64,000 nucleotides of DNA from contig NZ_CP006882.1 of assembly GCF_000161795.2 (NCBI RefSeq), positions 372,001-436,000 of the forward strand, read 5' to 3'. A program made the position numbers and the translations under genes. The notes below the pieces were generated by a model, which was not told the origin of the DNA, ran no database searches, and worked only from the letters and a program-made list of their open reading frames with translations. The DNA is from Synechococcus sp. WH 8109 (GTDB lineage: Bacteria > Cyanobacteriota > Cyanobacteriia > PCC-6307 > Cyanobiaceae). Numbering within the stretch: the stretch's first letter is position 1; every line of letters begins with the position of its first letter. Positions 8,935 to 20,980 of this stretch are shown piece after piece.

Positions 8935-9972
8935 TCAGGTGGGAACACCTTCCAGAACAGCGGCGCTGCCTGGGGTGTTGGAGGTCACTTTGCCAATCAC
9001 CCAAGCCCGATGGTTCTTGCCGCGGCAATGCTCGATCACAGCGGCCTCGCTTCCCGCCGGCACCACCAGGCAGAAACCGATTCCAAGGTTGAACGTGTGC
9101 CAAAGGTCCCTTTCGGGAATGTCTCCGGCCTCCTGCAGCCATCGGAACAGGGGTGGCCTTGTCCAGCTGGAGGCATCGATGCGCGCAGAGCAGCCGTCCG
9201 GCAGGCAGCGCGGGAGGTTTTCCGGGAGTCCTCCGCCGGTGATGTGGGCCATACCGTGGAGCTCGCATCCGCTCTGCAGCAGGTGCTGCACCAGTTCGGC
9301 ATACAGGGTTGTTGGCGCCAGCAGATCGCCGATTAGAGGGCGCTGGTCGTCGCCATAAAGAGTGTTCGCATTTGCGTTGGCCTTCTCCAGCACCTTGCGT
9401 ACCAGGCTGAAGCCGTTGCTGTGCACGCCGCTGCTGGCCACACCGATCACGCTGTCGCCAGGCTGGATGGGCTGGCCGTCAATGAGCTCGTCTTCTTCGA
9501 CGACGGCCACACAAAAGCCGGCGAGGTCGTAGCGCCCCTTCGGGTAAAACCCCGGCATCTCGGCCGTTTCGCCGCCGAGTAGGGCGCAGCCGCTCTGCCT
9601 GCAGCCATCCGCGATTCCTTCAACGACCTCGGCCATTGCCGATGGCGCTAAGGCCCCAGTGGCCATGTAATCCAGGAAGAAGAGCGGCGCGGCTCCTGAG
9701 GTGATCACGTCGTTGACGCACATCGCCACCAGGTCGATGCCCACGCCGTGATGGCTGCCATGCTCCTGGGCTAGCTCCAGTTTGGTTCCGACGCCATCGG
9801 TGCCTGAGACCAGCAGGGGCTTACGCAATCCGGCTGGAAGACGCATCAGCCCGCCAAAACCGCCAAGGCCGCCGATGACCTCCGGTCGGTGGGTGGCTTC
9901 CACAGACGCCTTGATGCGCTGCACGAACGCGCGCCCGGCCTCAACGTCAACTCCAGCGCTCTTGTAATCCAT
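8935..9972 (-). CDS. purM: Phosphoribosylformylglycinamidine cyclo-ligase (AIR synthetase)
   Basis: Fifth step of de novo purine synthesis: ATP-dependent ring closure of FGAM to AIR. The protein begins [13 protein letters not shown] and shows [35 protein letters not shown] and [11 protein letters not shown], all hallmarks of PurM. Chosen length 345 aa is normal. The frame is open to 9990, but MDYKSAGVD at 9972 is the conserved start. About 300 bp without recognised features lie upstream. Confidence 0.95.
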   Translation of the reverse strand: MDYKSAGVDVEAGRAFVQRIKASVEATHRPEVIGGLGGFGGLMRLPAGLRKPLLVSGTDGVGTKLELAQEHGSHHGVGIDLVAMCVNDVITSGAAPLFFLDYMATGALAPSAMAEVVEGIADGCRQSGCALLGGETAEMPGFYPKGRYDLAGFCVAVVEEDELIDGQPIQPGDSVIGVASSGVHSNGFSLVRKVLEKANANANTLYGDDQRPLIGDLLAPTTLYAELVQHLLQSGCELHGMAHITGGGLPENLPRCLPDGCSARIDASSWTRPPLFRWLQEAGDIPERDLWHTFNLGIGFCLVVPAGSEAAVIEHCRGKNHRAWVIGKVTSNTPGSAAVLEGVPT

Positions 9973-10274
9973 GGAACGAATCCGATGCATTGATCCTGCA
10001 ATGCCGCGGAGCCTGTGCTGATTGACCCGTCGGCACAGTATCCGATTGGCCGTGCTTATCGATTGTTTTCTCTCGGCTTATGCCCGCGGACTTGCTTTCC
10101 GGTGTTGATATGCCAGTCGGCACGCGGTTTAGCGGAAGAGGCGGGCTTGAGAGGCTGTGCCGATCGCGGTGATGGCGCCCAGTTTCTTTCCAAGAGCACC
10201 TTTTTTAAGTTCAGATAAATAATTTTTTGTGAGGCCTGCCAACGGCCGAGAACTGCGAGCTCAGTTCCAAGACC
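9973..10274. other. Intergenic region between purM and rlpA
   Basis: About 300 bp between the divergent purM and rlpA genes. It must contain both promoters, but I could not identify convincing -10/-35 elements or structured RNA. The short open frames here have no supporting features. Confidence 0.5.
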
Positions 10275-10292
10275 TTGGCCACGCCGCTCTGC

Positions 10293-10832
10293 ATGCGAGT
10301 CCTCCTGACTTTGGCCACGCTCTCCGGAGCGATCTCAGGCAGTGCGGCCATCCTGCCTGTTGTGGCCAGCGATTTCCGCTCTGTCAACGGTGCAGAGCCC
10401 CTTGACCCTCTGGATCTGGTGGTCGAGCCCCAAGCCCCTGAGCTGCAGGCAATACTTTCTCCGGCGGAGGTCAGATCGGTTCTTGCACCTCCTTCCCCTG
10501 AACTCCCCAAGCCGAAGCTGAAGGTCGTTCCAGAAGTTGTGAAGGTCATCACTGGTGAGGCCAGTTGGTATGGCCCCGGTTTTTATGGCAACCTCACCGC
10601 CAACGGTGAGATCTACAAGCCCGGCACGATGACGGCGGCCCACCGCTCTCTTCCCTTTGGAACCAAAGTGCGCGTCACCAACCTCTGGAACGGGCGTACA
10701 GCCGTGATCCGCATTAACGATCGCGGACCTTTCATAGATCACCGGGTGATTGACCTGGGCCATGGCGCCGCCTCTGATCTGGGACTGACTGCCTCTGGAA
10801 TTGCCCAGGTCATGCTTGAGGTGCTGCGCTGA
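10293..10832 (+). CDS. rlpA: RlpA-like septal ring lytic transglycosylase
   Basis: About 179 aa. It has an N-terminal signal peptide (MRVLLTLATLSGAISGSAA), a proline-rich linker, then a double-psi beta-barrel domain: GEASWYGPGFYG, MTAAHRSLPFGTKVRVTNL, RINDRGPF and VIDLGHGAA. RlpA proteins cleave denuded glycan strands; the Asp of NDRGPF corresponds to the expected active site. The SPOR domain of E. coli RlpA is absent. An in-frame start at 10275 exists; I prefer 10293 because it starts the signal peptide. Confidence 0.85.
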   Translation: MRVLLTLATLSGAISGSAAILPVVASDFRSVNGAEPLDPLDLVVEPQAPELQAILSPAEVRSVLAPPSPELPKPKLKVVPEVVKVITGEASWYGPGFYGNLTANGEIYKPGTMTAAHRSLPFGTKVRVTNLWNGRTAVIRINDRGPFIDHRVIDLGHGAASDLGLTASGIAQVMLEVLR

Positions 10833-12346
10833 GCTGCGTCGTTCTCTCCACCCAGGCCGAGCTGGAACGCTTCCTGGCCAACCTTTGTGGACCTCTGCAA
10901 TTCGTGCCCACCATGGGTGGGTTGCACCAGGGTCATGGTGAGCTGATCCGCCTCGCTGCGGCACGGGGTCCTGTGCTGGTGAGTGTGTTTGTTAACCCAC
11001 TCCAATTCGGTCCAGCTGAAGACTTTGATCGCTACCCGCGAACGCTAGAAGCGGATCGGCTTTTAGCCGAATGCTCTGGCGCCCATGCCCTTTGGGCTCC
11101 GAGTGTCGATGCCATCTATCCAAGTGGGTGTCAGTCAGCGGTGTCGCGCTCAGCACCTGCAGACCTGCAGACCCATCTTTGTGGAGCTTCCCGTCCCGGT
11201 CACTTTGATGGTGTGGTCACGGTCGTGGCCCGGCTGCTGCAGTTGGTGGAGCCGTCTTGCCTTTGGTTGGGTGAAAAGGACTGGCAGCAGCTGGTGATCC
11301 TGCGCCGGCTCGTAGCCGAACTTGATTTGGGCGTGGCGGTGCAGGGCGTTCCCACCATTCGTGAACCTGATGGTCTGGCCTTGAGTTCCCGCAACCAATA
11401 CCTGTCCTCCGCTGATCGGGCTCGAGCCGCTGCTCTGCCGGAGGCACTGCGTCGTGCCGATCCCAGCGATCCCGAGACTTCGGTGCGTCAGATCCTCGGT
11501 GAAGCAGGGCTTGAAGTGGAGTATGTAGAGAGGGTCGACCCCTTCACCCTTCAGCCCTGTGGCTCTGAAACGGCCACCTCACTGTTGGCCGCGGCAGTGC
11601 GTTGCGGGACGACCCGTTTGATTGATCACGTCTTCCTGATGACCCGCCAGCCCCTTGTTGCCATCGATGGCCCTGCCGGTGCTGGCAAAAGCACCGTTAC
11701 TCGCGCTTTTGCTGAGCGGATGGGGCTGGTCTACCTCGACACCGGCGCGATGTACCGCTCGGTGACCTGGTTGGTGCAACAGAACGGTGTGGAGCCCCAG
11801 GATGCGGCGTCAATTGAACCGCTGTTGAACGACCTCGACCTCCAGCTGAAGACCTTGCCCGGTGGCAGCCAGCAGGTGTTGGTCAATGGGCAGGACGTGA
11901 GTGACGCGATTCGCTCGCCGGAAATCACAGCGTCAGTTTCGGCAGTGGCCGCCCACCGTTGCGTCAGGCAAGCGCTGACCGCTCAACAGAAAGCGATGGG
12001 TGCCAAGGGTGGCTTGGTGGCAGAAGGCCGCGACATCGGCACCGCTGTTTTCCCGGATGCTGACCTGAAGGTATTCCTCACGGCCACGGTGGGCGAACGG
12101 GCCCGGCGCCGGGCTCTGGATATGGAGCAGCGGGGCTTCCCGGTGCCTGAGCGATCTGAGCTCGAAGCACAGATTGCCGAACGGGATCACCTCGACAGCA
12201 CCCGTGAGGAGGCTCCTCTGGTGCAGGCGGACGATGCCGTGGAGCTCGTGACCGATGGCATGAGCATTGAGGCTGTGATCGATGCCCTGGTGGGGCAGTT
12301 CCGGTCTCGGGTGGCTGAAGAGGTCTGGCCTACGCCGGCGGGCTGA
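10829..12346 (+). CDS. panC/cmk: Bifunctional pantothenate synthetase / cytidylate kinase
   Basis: A cyanobacterial fusion protein. The N-terminal PanC domain (VPTMGGLHQGH nucleotide-binding motif, GEKDWQQL, SSRNQYLS) joins pantoate and beta-alanine for coenzyme A synthesis. The C-terminal domain from about residue 270 is CMP kinase (AIDGPAGAGKSTV P-loop, LDTGAMYR, EGRDIGTAVFPDA). The first ATG/GTG/TTG in frame is a GTG at 10904, which would delete the first strand of PanC. Coding similarity continues upstream to a CTG at 10829 that overlaps the rlpA stop as CTGA, so a CTG start is proposed. Confidence 0.88.
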   Translation: MSCVVLSTQAELERFLANLCGPLQFVPTMGGLHQGHGELIRLAAARGPVLVSVFVNPLQFGPAEDFDRYPRTLEADRLLAECSGAHALWAPSVDAIYPSGCQSAVSRSAPADLQTHLCGASRPGHFDGVVTVVARLLQLVEPSCLWLGEKDWQQLVILRRLVAELDLGVAVQGVPTIREPDGLALSSRNQYLSSADRARAAALPEALRRADPSDPETSVRQILGEAGLEVEYVERVDPFTLQPCGSETATSLLAAAVRCGTTRLIDHVFLMTRQPLVAIDGPAGAGKSTVTRAFAERMGLVYLDTGAMYRSVTWLVQQNGVEPQDAASIEPLLNDLDLQLKTLPGGSQQVLVNGQDVSDAIRSPEITASVSAVAAHRCVRQALTAQQKAMGAKGGLVAEGRDIGTAVFPDADLKVFLTATVGERARRRALDMEQRGFPVPERSELEAQIAERDHLDSTREEAPLVQADDAVELVTDGMSIEAVIDALVGQFRSRVAEEVWPTPAG

Positions 12347-12809
12347 GTTCGTTGAGCAGGTTGGCGCAGGCATCCTCGAGCAGATCGAGCACATGCTCGA
12401 AGCCCGCCTCGCCCCCGTAATAGGGATCCGGTACCTCCGTTTCGGAGAATCTCCGTGCATAGCTGAGCATGGGCTTGATGCTTGCCGTTGCTCTTGGCCC
12501 GGCTTCGCGAGCCAGTCCTTGGACGGCCGTGAGATTGTCGGTGTCCATGGTCAGCACCAGATCGAAACTCGAGAAATCGTCGAGGCTGATCTGTCGTGCG
12601 CGGCTGGGCAGCTCAATGCCGCGACGGTTCGCGGCAGTCTGCATGCGTCGGTCCGCCGGATTGCCCACATGCCATCCGCCCGTTCCGGCGGAATCCACCA
12701 CGAACTGATCACTGAGGCCACGCTCTTCAAGCAGGTGCAGGAAGACGCCTTCGGCCGCTGGTGAGCGGCAGATGTTGCCGAGGCAGACGAACAACAGTTT
12801 CTGGGTCAT
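12330..12809 (-). CDS. Low-molecular-weight protein tyrosine phosphatase
   Basis: 159 aa. The active-site loop CLGNICRS (Cx5R-S) at residues 9-16 and the C-terminal general-acid segment VPDPYYGG are both present, so the protein should be a functional LMW phosphatase. Substrate unknown. It overlaps panC/cmk by 17 bp at the 3' end (convergent). Its ATG overlaps the rpcF stop by 4 bp, so it may be co-transcribed with the lyase genes. Confidence 0.88.
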   Translation of the reverse strand: MTQKLLFVCLGNICRSPAAEGVFLHLLEERGLSDQFVVDSAGTGGWHVGNPADRRMQTAANRRGIELPSRARQISLDDFSSFDLVLTMDTDNLTAVQGLAREAGPRATASIKPMLSYARRFSETEVPDPYYGGEAGFEHVLDLLEDACANLLNELSPPA

Positions 12810-13438
12810 CCGGCGTTAAGGCGTTGGAGGGCTTTCAGGGCCCGCAGCTGCACCACCCTTACACCTTCCGCATCCGATGCGAGCTGGTGCAGTGCAGCCC
12901 GGCCCTGTTCGGCCAGGTGCGCTGACAAAGCTGCGCTGTTCAAGCGTTGCTCGAGTCCGTAGGCCGCTGCGTAACGCACCACCCACTCGTCGTCTCGCAC
13001 GGCTTTGAGTAGTCCCTCGAAACAGCGCTCAAGCTGATCGTGCGCTGAGTCTTCACTTAGCTCCAAGTCCGCCAGGCCACGGGTTGCGGAGCGCCGCACG
13101 CTCGGAGCGATGTCGGCCTGAAGGGCATGCTCCAGGAGGTCAAGACCTCGTGGATCCCGCAAGGCGGCAATCACCTTTATCACCCAGGCCCTTGCGCCGT
13201 AATTGCGGTCATCCAGGCTCACCAGAAGGATGGGAACGATGTCCCGTCCCAGTTGAATCAGCCCCTGTGTTGCTGCGGCTGCCACCGCTGGATTGTTGAA
13301 CCCCAGCACCTTCACGAGCGGTTTGGCGGCCTCAAGGTCGTTCAGTGCACAAAGGGCTTGCGTGGCTTTGACTAGCTCTGGGGTGCTGGTGGCCCGCTCG
13401 AGAGTCTGAAGCGCCTGGTCCAATGCTGTGCTGGTCAT
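12806..13438 (-). CDS. rpcF: Phycobilin lyase subunit RpcF (E/F clan, HEAT repeat)
   Basis: 210 aa, composed of PBS-lyase HEAT repeats (PLVKVLGFNNPAVAAAATQGL, DDRNYGARAWVIKVIAALRDPRGL). Partner of RpcE in a heterodimeric lyase that attaches a bilin to Cys84 of the phycocyanin alpha subunit. It lies directly downstream of rpcE (1-bp overlap of stop and start). In strains that put phycourobilin on this site the two genes are fused as rpcG; here they are separate, so phycoerythrobilin is the expected chromophore. Confidence 0.85.
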   Translation of the reverse strand: MTSTALDQALQTLERATSTPELVKATQALCALNDLEAAKPLVKVLGFNNPAVAAAATQGLIQLGRDIVPILLVSLDDRNYGARAWVIKVIAALRDPRGLDLLEHALQADIAPSVRRSATRGLADLELSEDSAHDQLERCFEGLLKAVRDDEWVVRYAAAYGLEQRLNSAALSAHLAEQGRAALHQLASDAEGVRVVQLRALKALQRLNAG

Positions 13439-14211
13439 CAGAGCAGTCCGTCCATTGCGTCGAGAACGTCATTGGGGTCGTCGTTGCGTTCCGCCACCTC
13501 TCGGAGTGCAACCAGCTTGAGGCTGGGTTCCACCGCAGCCGAGCGGATCGAGGGCACGGCGGCGAGCCAGCCGGTGGCTCCGAGGTCGAGCAGCGCGCCA
13601 CGGCGCACCAGGGGTTCTGGATGGTTCAGCAGCTTTTTCAGTTCCGTACCCCACTGATCAAGACCGGTCAGCTGCAGCAATGCTCGGCAGGCCGCTGAAC
13701 GGATCAATGGCCGCGGGTGTTCCGTGAACGGCTGAATCACGGCGAGATTGCTGCTGCTGCCATCACCAATGTCACCGAGGGCTTCCAGCAACGCTTCACA
13801 GGGTTCGTTGAGCAAGGGGGATGAAGGTTGCTCAGCTCCTGCCCCTTGCAATCCACTGGCCAGCAAAGCGCGAATGCCCTCAATAGCCCCACAGCTGCCC
13901 ATGGCACCAAGCGTGCGGACCACCTCCTCCCGCACGGTGTAGTCGTTGGAGTGCAGCAGCGCCAGAAGAGGTTTTTCTGCTCTCGTATCCCTGAGCAGAC
14001 CTAGAGCACGGATCGCGTTGAGTGCGATACCGCGTTGTTCTGGATCAATCGGCGCGGCATTCAGTGCCTCAAGAGCTCTAAGCAGAAGAGGGATGGCATC
14101 AGGGTGCTGGCTGCGCATCTTCCCCAGCCACCAGGCGGCGTAGTACTGCGTCGAAGGATCCTTCGTTTGGCGGAGGTTCTTGATTACCTGCGTTTCACTC
14201 AGTGGTTCCAT
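13438..14211 (-). CDS. rpcE: Phycobilin lyase subunit RpcE (E/F clan, HEAT repeat)
   Basis: About 257 aa, larger subunit of the E/F-type lyase for RpcA Cys84. HEAT-like PBS-lyase repeats run through the protein (PSTQYYAAWWLGKM, GIALNAIRALGLLRD, NDYTVREEVVRTLGAMG, RPLIRSAACRALLQL). The start overlaps the rpcT stop (TGATG), and an in-frame GTG sits one codon upstream. Order rpcT-rpcE-rpcF with coupled starts points to one transcript downstream of rpcBA. Confidence 0.85.
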   Translation of the reverse strand: MEPLSETQVIKNLRQTKDPSTQYYAAWWLGKMRSQHPDAIPLLLRALEALNAAPIDPEQRGIALNAIRALGLLRDTRAEKPLLALLHSNDYTVREEVVRTLGAMGSCGAIEGIRALLASGLQGAGAEQPSSPLLNEPCEALLEALGDIGDGSSSNLAVIQPFTEHPRPLIRSAACRALLQLTGLDQWGTELKKLLNHPEPLVRRGALLDLGATGWLAAVPSIRSAAVEPSLKLVALREVAERNDDPNDVLDAMDGLL

Positions 14212-14804
14212 CACACCCAGGCCGCTGCCATGTCGGCCGTCCAGCTTTGGGTTCGCTTGAACCGGAATGGGCCTGCCACCGAGCCCCAGCAGCGCTCATT
14301 TGTGTCGGGGTCATGGCCGCGATCGAGGGTCGAAAGTGAGTCACCCTCTAAGTGAAAGCTGCTCACCAGCACAGTGTCTTCGCCATTCCGTTGCACGATG
14401 CACTTGCATCCGGGTTCAATTGCGCCGTGGTAGCCGTCTGGCTGTTCGAGCACTTGGTAGTGGCACTGATTCAGGCTGATCAGGTCTCTCTCCTGAATGG
14501 CGAGGCGTAGTTGCGGATCAAACGTGGCTCCGGCGAAGCGTTCCGGGTCACGAAAGATGTGATTCCAAAGCTTGATGGCGCCGGAGGCCTGCTCTTCAGC
14601 GCGGATCATGCGCAACCGGTAGGGATGCTTTGGATCAACGGCATAGGTCTGCTCGAGCAGGATTGATCCTGGACGTAGCTGTATGAGCGGGCGATACCTC
14701 AAAAAGATGTGGGCATACAGGGGAGGGTTGTCGAAGGCTTGCTGCTGGTTGCTGAATTCGCCACAGAGCAGGTTGAGAAAACGCCGAATGTTGGGGGTGA
14801 TCAC
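14211..14804 (-). CDS. rpcT: T-type phycobilin lyase for phycocyanin beta Cys153
   Basis: 197-aa CpcT/CpeT family protein. Family features are FSNQQQAF near the N-terminus, FLRYRPL, LEQTYAVDPKHPYRLR, a central GCKCIVQRNG strand, and DRGHDPDTNERCWGS (also found in CpeT below). T-type lyases fold as a lipocalin-like barrel and attach a bilin to the beta Cys153 site. Neighbours rpcBA upstream and rpcEF downstream support a phycocyanin target. Confidence 0.85.
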   Translation of the reverse strand: MITPNIRRFLNLLCGEFSNQQQAFDNPPLYAHIFLRYRPLIQLRPGSILLEQTYAVDPKHPYRLRMIRAEEQASGAIKLWNHIFRDPERFAGATFDPQLRLAIQERDLISLNQCHYQVLEQPDGYHGAIEPGCKCIVQRNGEDTVLVSSFHLEGDSLSTLDRGHDPDTNERCWGSVAGPFRFKRTQSWTADMAAAWV

Positions 14805-14829
14805 AGCGCTCTGATGGGGCCGAAAAAGA

Positions 14830-14863
14830 ACAATAAAAAAAGCCCCCCGAGGGGGGCTTGGAA
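14830..14863 (-). terminator. Rho-independent terminator after rpcBA
   Basis: Perfect GC hairpin AGCCCCCC-GAG-GGGGGCTT. Read on the minus strand it is followed by a run of seven T residues, 15 bp beyond the rpcA stop. It should end most rpcBA transcripts before rpcT and give strong subunit expression but weaker lyase expression. Confidence 0.9.
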
Positions 14864-14878
14864 CACAACGTCAACTGA

Positions 14879-15367
14879 TCAGATCAGGGCGTTAATGGCG
14901 TAGTCGATGTAGCTGTTGGCTTCTGTTGCAGCGTCGCCGCTGAGGCCGTGGTTGGCCTTGATGTGCTTCAGAGCTTCCACATACCAGGAGGGGGAGAGCT
15001 CGAAAGTGCGGTTGATCTCGTCTAAACCGGCGATCAGGTAGTCGTCCATGGGCCCGGTACCACCAGCGACCAGGCAGTAGGTGATCATTCGCAGGTAGTA
15101 ACCCACGTCACGGGAGCACTTGGCTTTGCCTTCGGGGGTGGCTGAATAGTTCGGCCCAGCCATCTGGGTGGTGTAGGGGAACTTGGCGTACACGGCCTGG
15201 GCAGCGCCGTTCACCAGGGAATCAGCCTTACTGGTGAGAGCCTTGGCAGCTTCGAGGCTGGCCTTGGCGCGATTGAAACGACCGGAGGCAGCTTGAACCT
15301 CGGTGTTGCTCAGGAAACGTCCCTGAGAATCAGCTGCTGCAACAGCTTCGGTGAGAGGGGTTTTCAT
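14879..15367 (-). CDS. rpcA: R-phycocyanin alpha subunit
   Basis: 162-aa phycobiliprotein alpha subunit, the base disc of the phycobilisome rod. It has the single bilin-binding Cys84 in KCSRDVGYY, and no second alpha cysteine. Co-transcribed with rpcB 37 bp upstream. With RpcE and RpcF as separate lyase subunits, Cys84 is predicted to carry phycoerythrobilin. Confidence 0.96.
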   Translation of the reverse strand: MKTPLTEAVAAADSQGRFLSNTEVQAASGRFNRAKASLEAAKALTSKADSLVNGAAQAVYAKFPYTTQMAGPNYSATPEGKAKCSRDVGYYLRMITYCLVAGGTGPMDDYLIAGLDEINRTFELSPSWYVEALKHIKANHGLSGDAATEANSYIDYAINALI

Positions 15368-15404
15368 TGGTTAGGAGGAGTAAGACGTCGAATCAACGCG
15401 TCGA

Positions 15405-15923
15405 TCAGGCGACGGAAGCTGCGGCTTTGTCGAAGTAGGTGCCGATTTCGCTGCTCAGGGAGGCGCAGTCACCAGCTGAGATGCCAGCTTTGTCGTTGAC
15501 GAGTGCTAGAGCGGCTTCCTTCATCAGGTTGACTCCAGCTGCAACCGAAGCACCGGGAGTGCCAAGGGCCAGGTAGGTCTCGCGCAGGCCATTCAGGCAG
15601 CGGTCTTCCATAACGGAAGAATCACCTGTGAAAGCGGAGTAGGTGACGTAACGCAGGATGATCTCCATGTCGCGCAGGCAAGCAGCCATACGACGAGAGG
15701 TATAAGCGTTACCGCCAGGGGAAATCAGAGAAGGCTGTTGTGCAAACAGCTGACGAGCGGCCGAAGCAACGATGCTGGAGGCGTTGCCGGAGATGCGGTT
15801 AACGGCATCCAGACGCTTGTTGCTGTCGGAAACCATGGCAGCGAGGGCGTCGATCTCGCTGGTGCTGATGAATTGTCCCCGGGCATCGGCCTGGGCGACA
15901 ACCTTGGTGAAGGCGTCGAACAT
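15405..15923 (-). CDS. rpcB: R-phycocyanin beta subunit
   Basis: 172 aa, with bilin cysteines Cys82 (AACLRDME) and Cys153 (GDCASLS). The conserved Asn72 (PGGNAY), methylated in other beta subunits, is present. First gene of rpcBA. The 136 bp upstream to pebB hold its promoter, though I could not pin down -10/-35 boxes. Confidence 0.96.
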   Translation of the reverse strand: MFDAFTKVVAQADARGQFISTSEIDALAAMVSDSNKRLDAVNRISGNASSIVASAARQLFAQQPSLISPGGNAYTSRRMAACLRDMEIILRYVTYSAFTGDSSVMEDRCLNGLRETYLALGTPGASVAAGVNLMKEAALALVNDKAGISAGDCASLSSEIGTYFDKAAASVA

Positions 15924-16059
15924 GGTTGTTGTTCCTGTGAACTACGTCTGGAGCGGGAATCTCAGACTTGAAAGGGATGGTTGAAGGCTATTGCCTCCAT
16001 CCCGTCGCCTGCGATTCTGGCCAACAGCTCGGGAGCGTCCCGAAAGCTGTTCATAATGC

Positions 16060-18196
<2,137 letters not shown>

Positions 18197-18256
18197 TGGT
18201 TTGCGCGTTGAAGAAAATTAATTAATACAGGCGAACCGGTAGATTTTTTTGGCAAT

Positions 18257-18490
18257 TCAAGACTTGACCTGCTGTGCATTTCTCTGTGCAACCAGCTGTG
18301 ACATCACTTCGTCGAGTCTTTGAAGCTCTGGATGTGCTGAAACAGTGGCGTCAATCTTTTTCTGCGATAAGCGCAGTTTTTTGCCCAAACCAACTACATC
18401 TTGAAATAGTCTTTCCCTATAGGCAGCTAATTCATCGATGGACTCTTGCAACTCTTCGAGGCTTGGTAAATCGGACGCTGCGTTGTCCAT
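18257..18490 (-). CDS. Small conserved PBS-region protein, unknown
   Basis: 77 aa, almost entirely helical with heptad-like leucines (LEELQESIDELAAYRERLFQDV), likely a coiled coil. No cofactor motif. It sits between the cpeU-pebAB operon and the divergent cpeBA promoter region, which suggests a role linked to phycoerythrin, but nothing in the sequence says what. Confidence 0.6.
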   Translation of the reverse strand: MDNAASDLPSLEELQESIDELAAYRERLFQDVVGLGKKLRLSQKKIDATVSAHPELQRLDEVMSQLVAQRNAQQVKS

Positions 18491-19354
<864 letters not shown>

Positions 19355-19406
19355 TCTACGGACGATCAAGTCTTCTTTCCTTACCTTCTCAGCACCTTTC
19401 ACCTAA

Positions 19407-19910
<504 letters not shown>

Positions 19911-19930
19911 TCTGTTCAAGATTTTAGGGA

Positions 19931-19963
19931 AAGGGGGGAGCAGTTGCTCCCCCCCTTTTTTTT
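19931..19963 (+). terminator. Rho-independent terminator after cpeBA
   Basis: GGGGGGAGCA paired with TGCTCCCCCC, followed by eight T residues, 20 bp after the cpeA stop codon. Confidence 0.93.
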
Positions 19964-20047
19964 GTGTCAGCAAGATGGAAGACCACTGATCATTCCATCA
20001 CAGACAAGCTGAAATTCCAGTAGATTGGCTCAAGGTGTATTTTTTTG

Positions 20048-20482
20048 ATGACGACGTTTGTTCTATCCCATAACTTGCAGGTTCAATCAGATCTCGTGCC
20101 TGCATTAAATTTTGAACTGCTTGCTCAAGAACTTAAATCTCTTTCGAAAAATATCTCTTCAACAGCAGTTCTTAATCATCCTCATTGGAAGCTCTCTATA
20201 TCAACTGATTTATCGCCGCAGGATATGGCTGTTGATTTAGTGCAAACTTGGTCTGAGCACCGTCGTCAACTCGGGCACGACATGAACCACGTTGTCCTGG
20301 CACTTGGTGGAAGGAAAGACTCCCAAGCATCTCCTGGAGCTCCACTCCAGGAGGGATATTGGGGTGTTGATTTGGTTGAAACGCCTGATGAAACCACTTT
20401 TCTTCAAGCAATCAACTGGGAGGCACTTAAAGCTGGCCGATCCGAAGATGCGATTTTTGAAGTCTCTTCGAGAGCTTCATAG
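20048..20482 (+). CDS. Conserved PBS-region hypothetical protein
   Basis: 144 aa, soluble. I do not recognise a family. The C-terminal half (GYWGVDLVETPDETTFLQAINWEALK) looks like a compact folded domain. Start chosen at the ATG at 20048, one codon after an in-frame TTG. Converges with the next gene (8-bp gap). Codon use is more AT-rich than in the flanking core genes. Confidence 0.55.
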   Translation: MTTFVLSHNLQVQSDLVPALNFELLAQELKSLSKNISSTAVLNHPHWKLSISTDLSPQDMAVDLVQTWSEHRRQLGHDMNHVVLALGGRKDSQASPGAPLQEGYWGVDLVETPDETTFLQAINWEALKAGRSEDAIFEVSSRAS

Positions 20483-20489
20483 TTCTTGA

Positions 20490-20846
20490 TCAGGCTTGTT
20501 TCCGTCGATTCCTACGGCGGCTAGAGGTACTTTTACGTTTGTTGGCCTCTGGCTTGTCAGAATCTGCTTTTTCTTTCTTGTCAGGAGTGGGTTCTTTTTG
20601 GGGTGTTAATTTCTCTACTAGTTTCCGAACCTTGGATGTAGACGGTTGCTGTTTAGGTGCTGGTATCGAAGGCTGATCTGCTGCGCACCAGCCAACAGAT
20701 ATTATCGGTGTATTGCAACTTCTAAAGGATTTCATCCATTGCGCCATGAACCGGGTGTCAACGCAAACTGTGTGGGAAGTTGAGGGCCTGCAGCCGTCCA
20801 TCACACCAGTGGAAACATGGATCAATCGTCCGGGGAAAGGTCCCAT
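20490..20846 (-). CDS. Hypothetical protein with basic C-terminal tail
   Basis: 118 aa. Four cysteines lie in the first 55 residues (GC, VC, SC, WC). The second half is low complexity, rich in Lys, Pro and Glu, ending KRKSTSSRRRNRRKQA, a strongly basic tail that could bind nucleic acid or acidic protein. No family recognised. Position between two PE-I-related genes is the only functional hint. Confidence 0.45.
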   Translation of the reverse strand: MGPFPGRLIHVSTGVMDGCRPSTSHTVCVDTRFMAQWMKSFRSCNTPIISVGWCAADQPSIPAPKQQPSTSKVRKLVEKLTPQKEPTPDKKEKADSDKPEANKRKSTSSRRRNRRKQA

Positions 20847-20980
20847 ATTTTTTTTAGTGGTTCAGAAGAATTTTGCCTCCGGTATCGTCTGATGGCAAGC
20901 TTGCTATTACTTTCTTATTCCAACAGGCCCCATTGAATTACGTACCTCAAGTAGAATCGTGTAAATATTGACCATTACTG

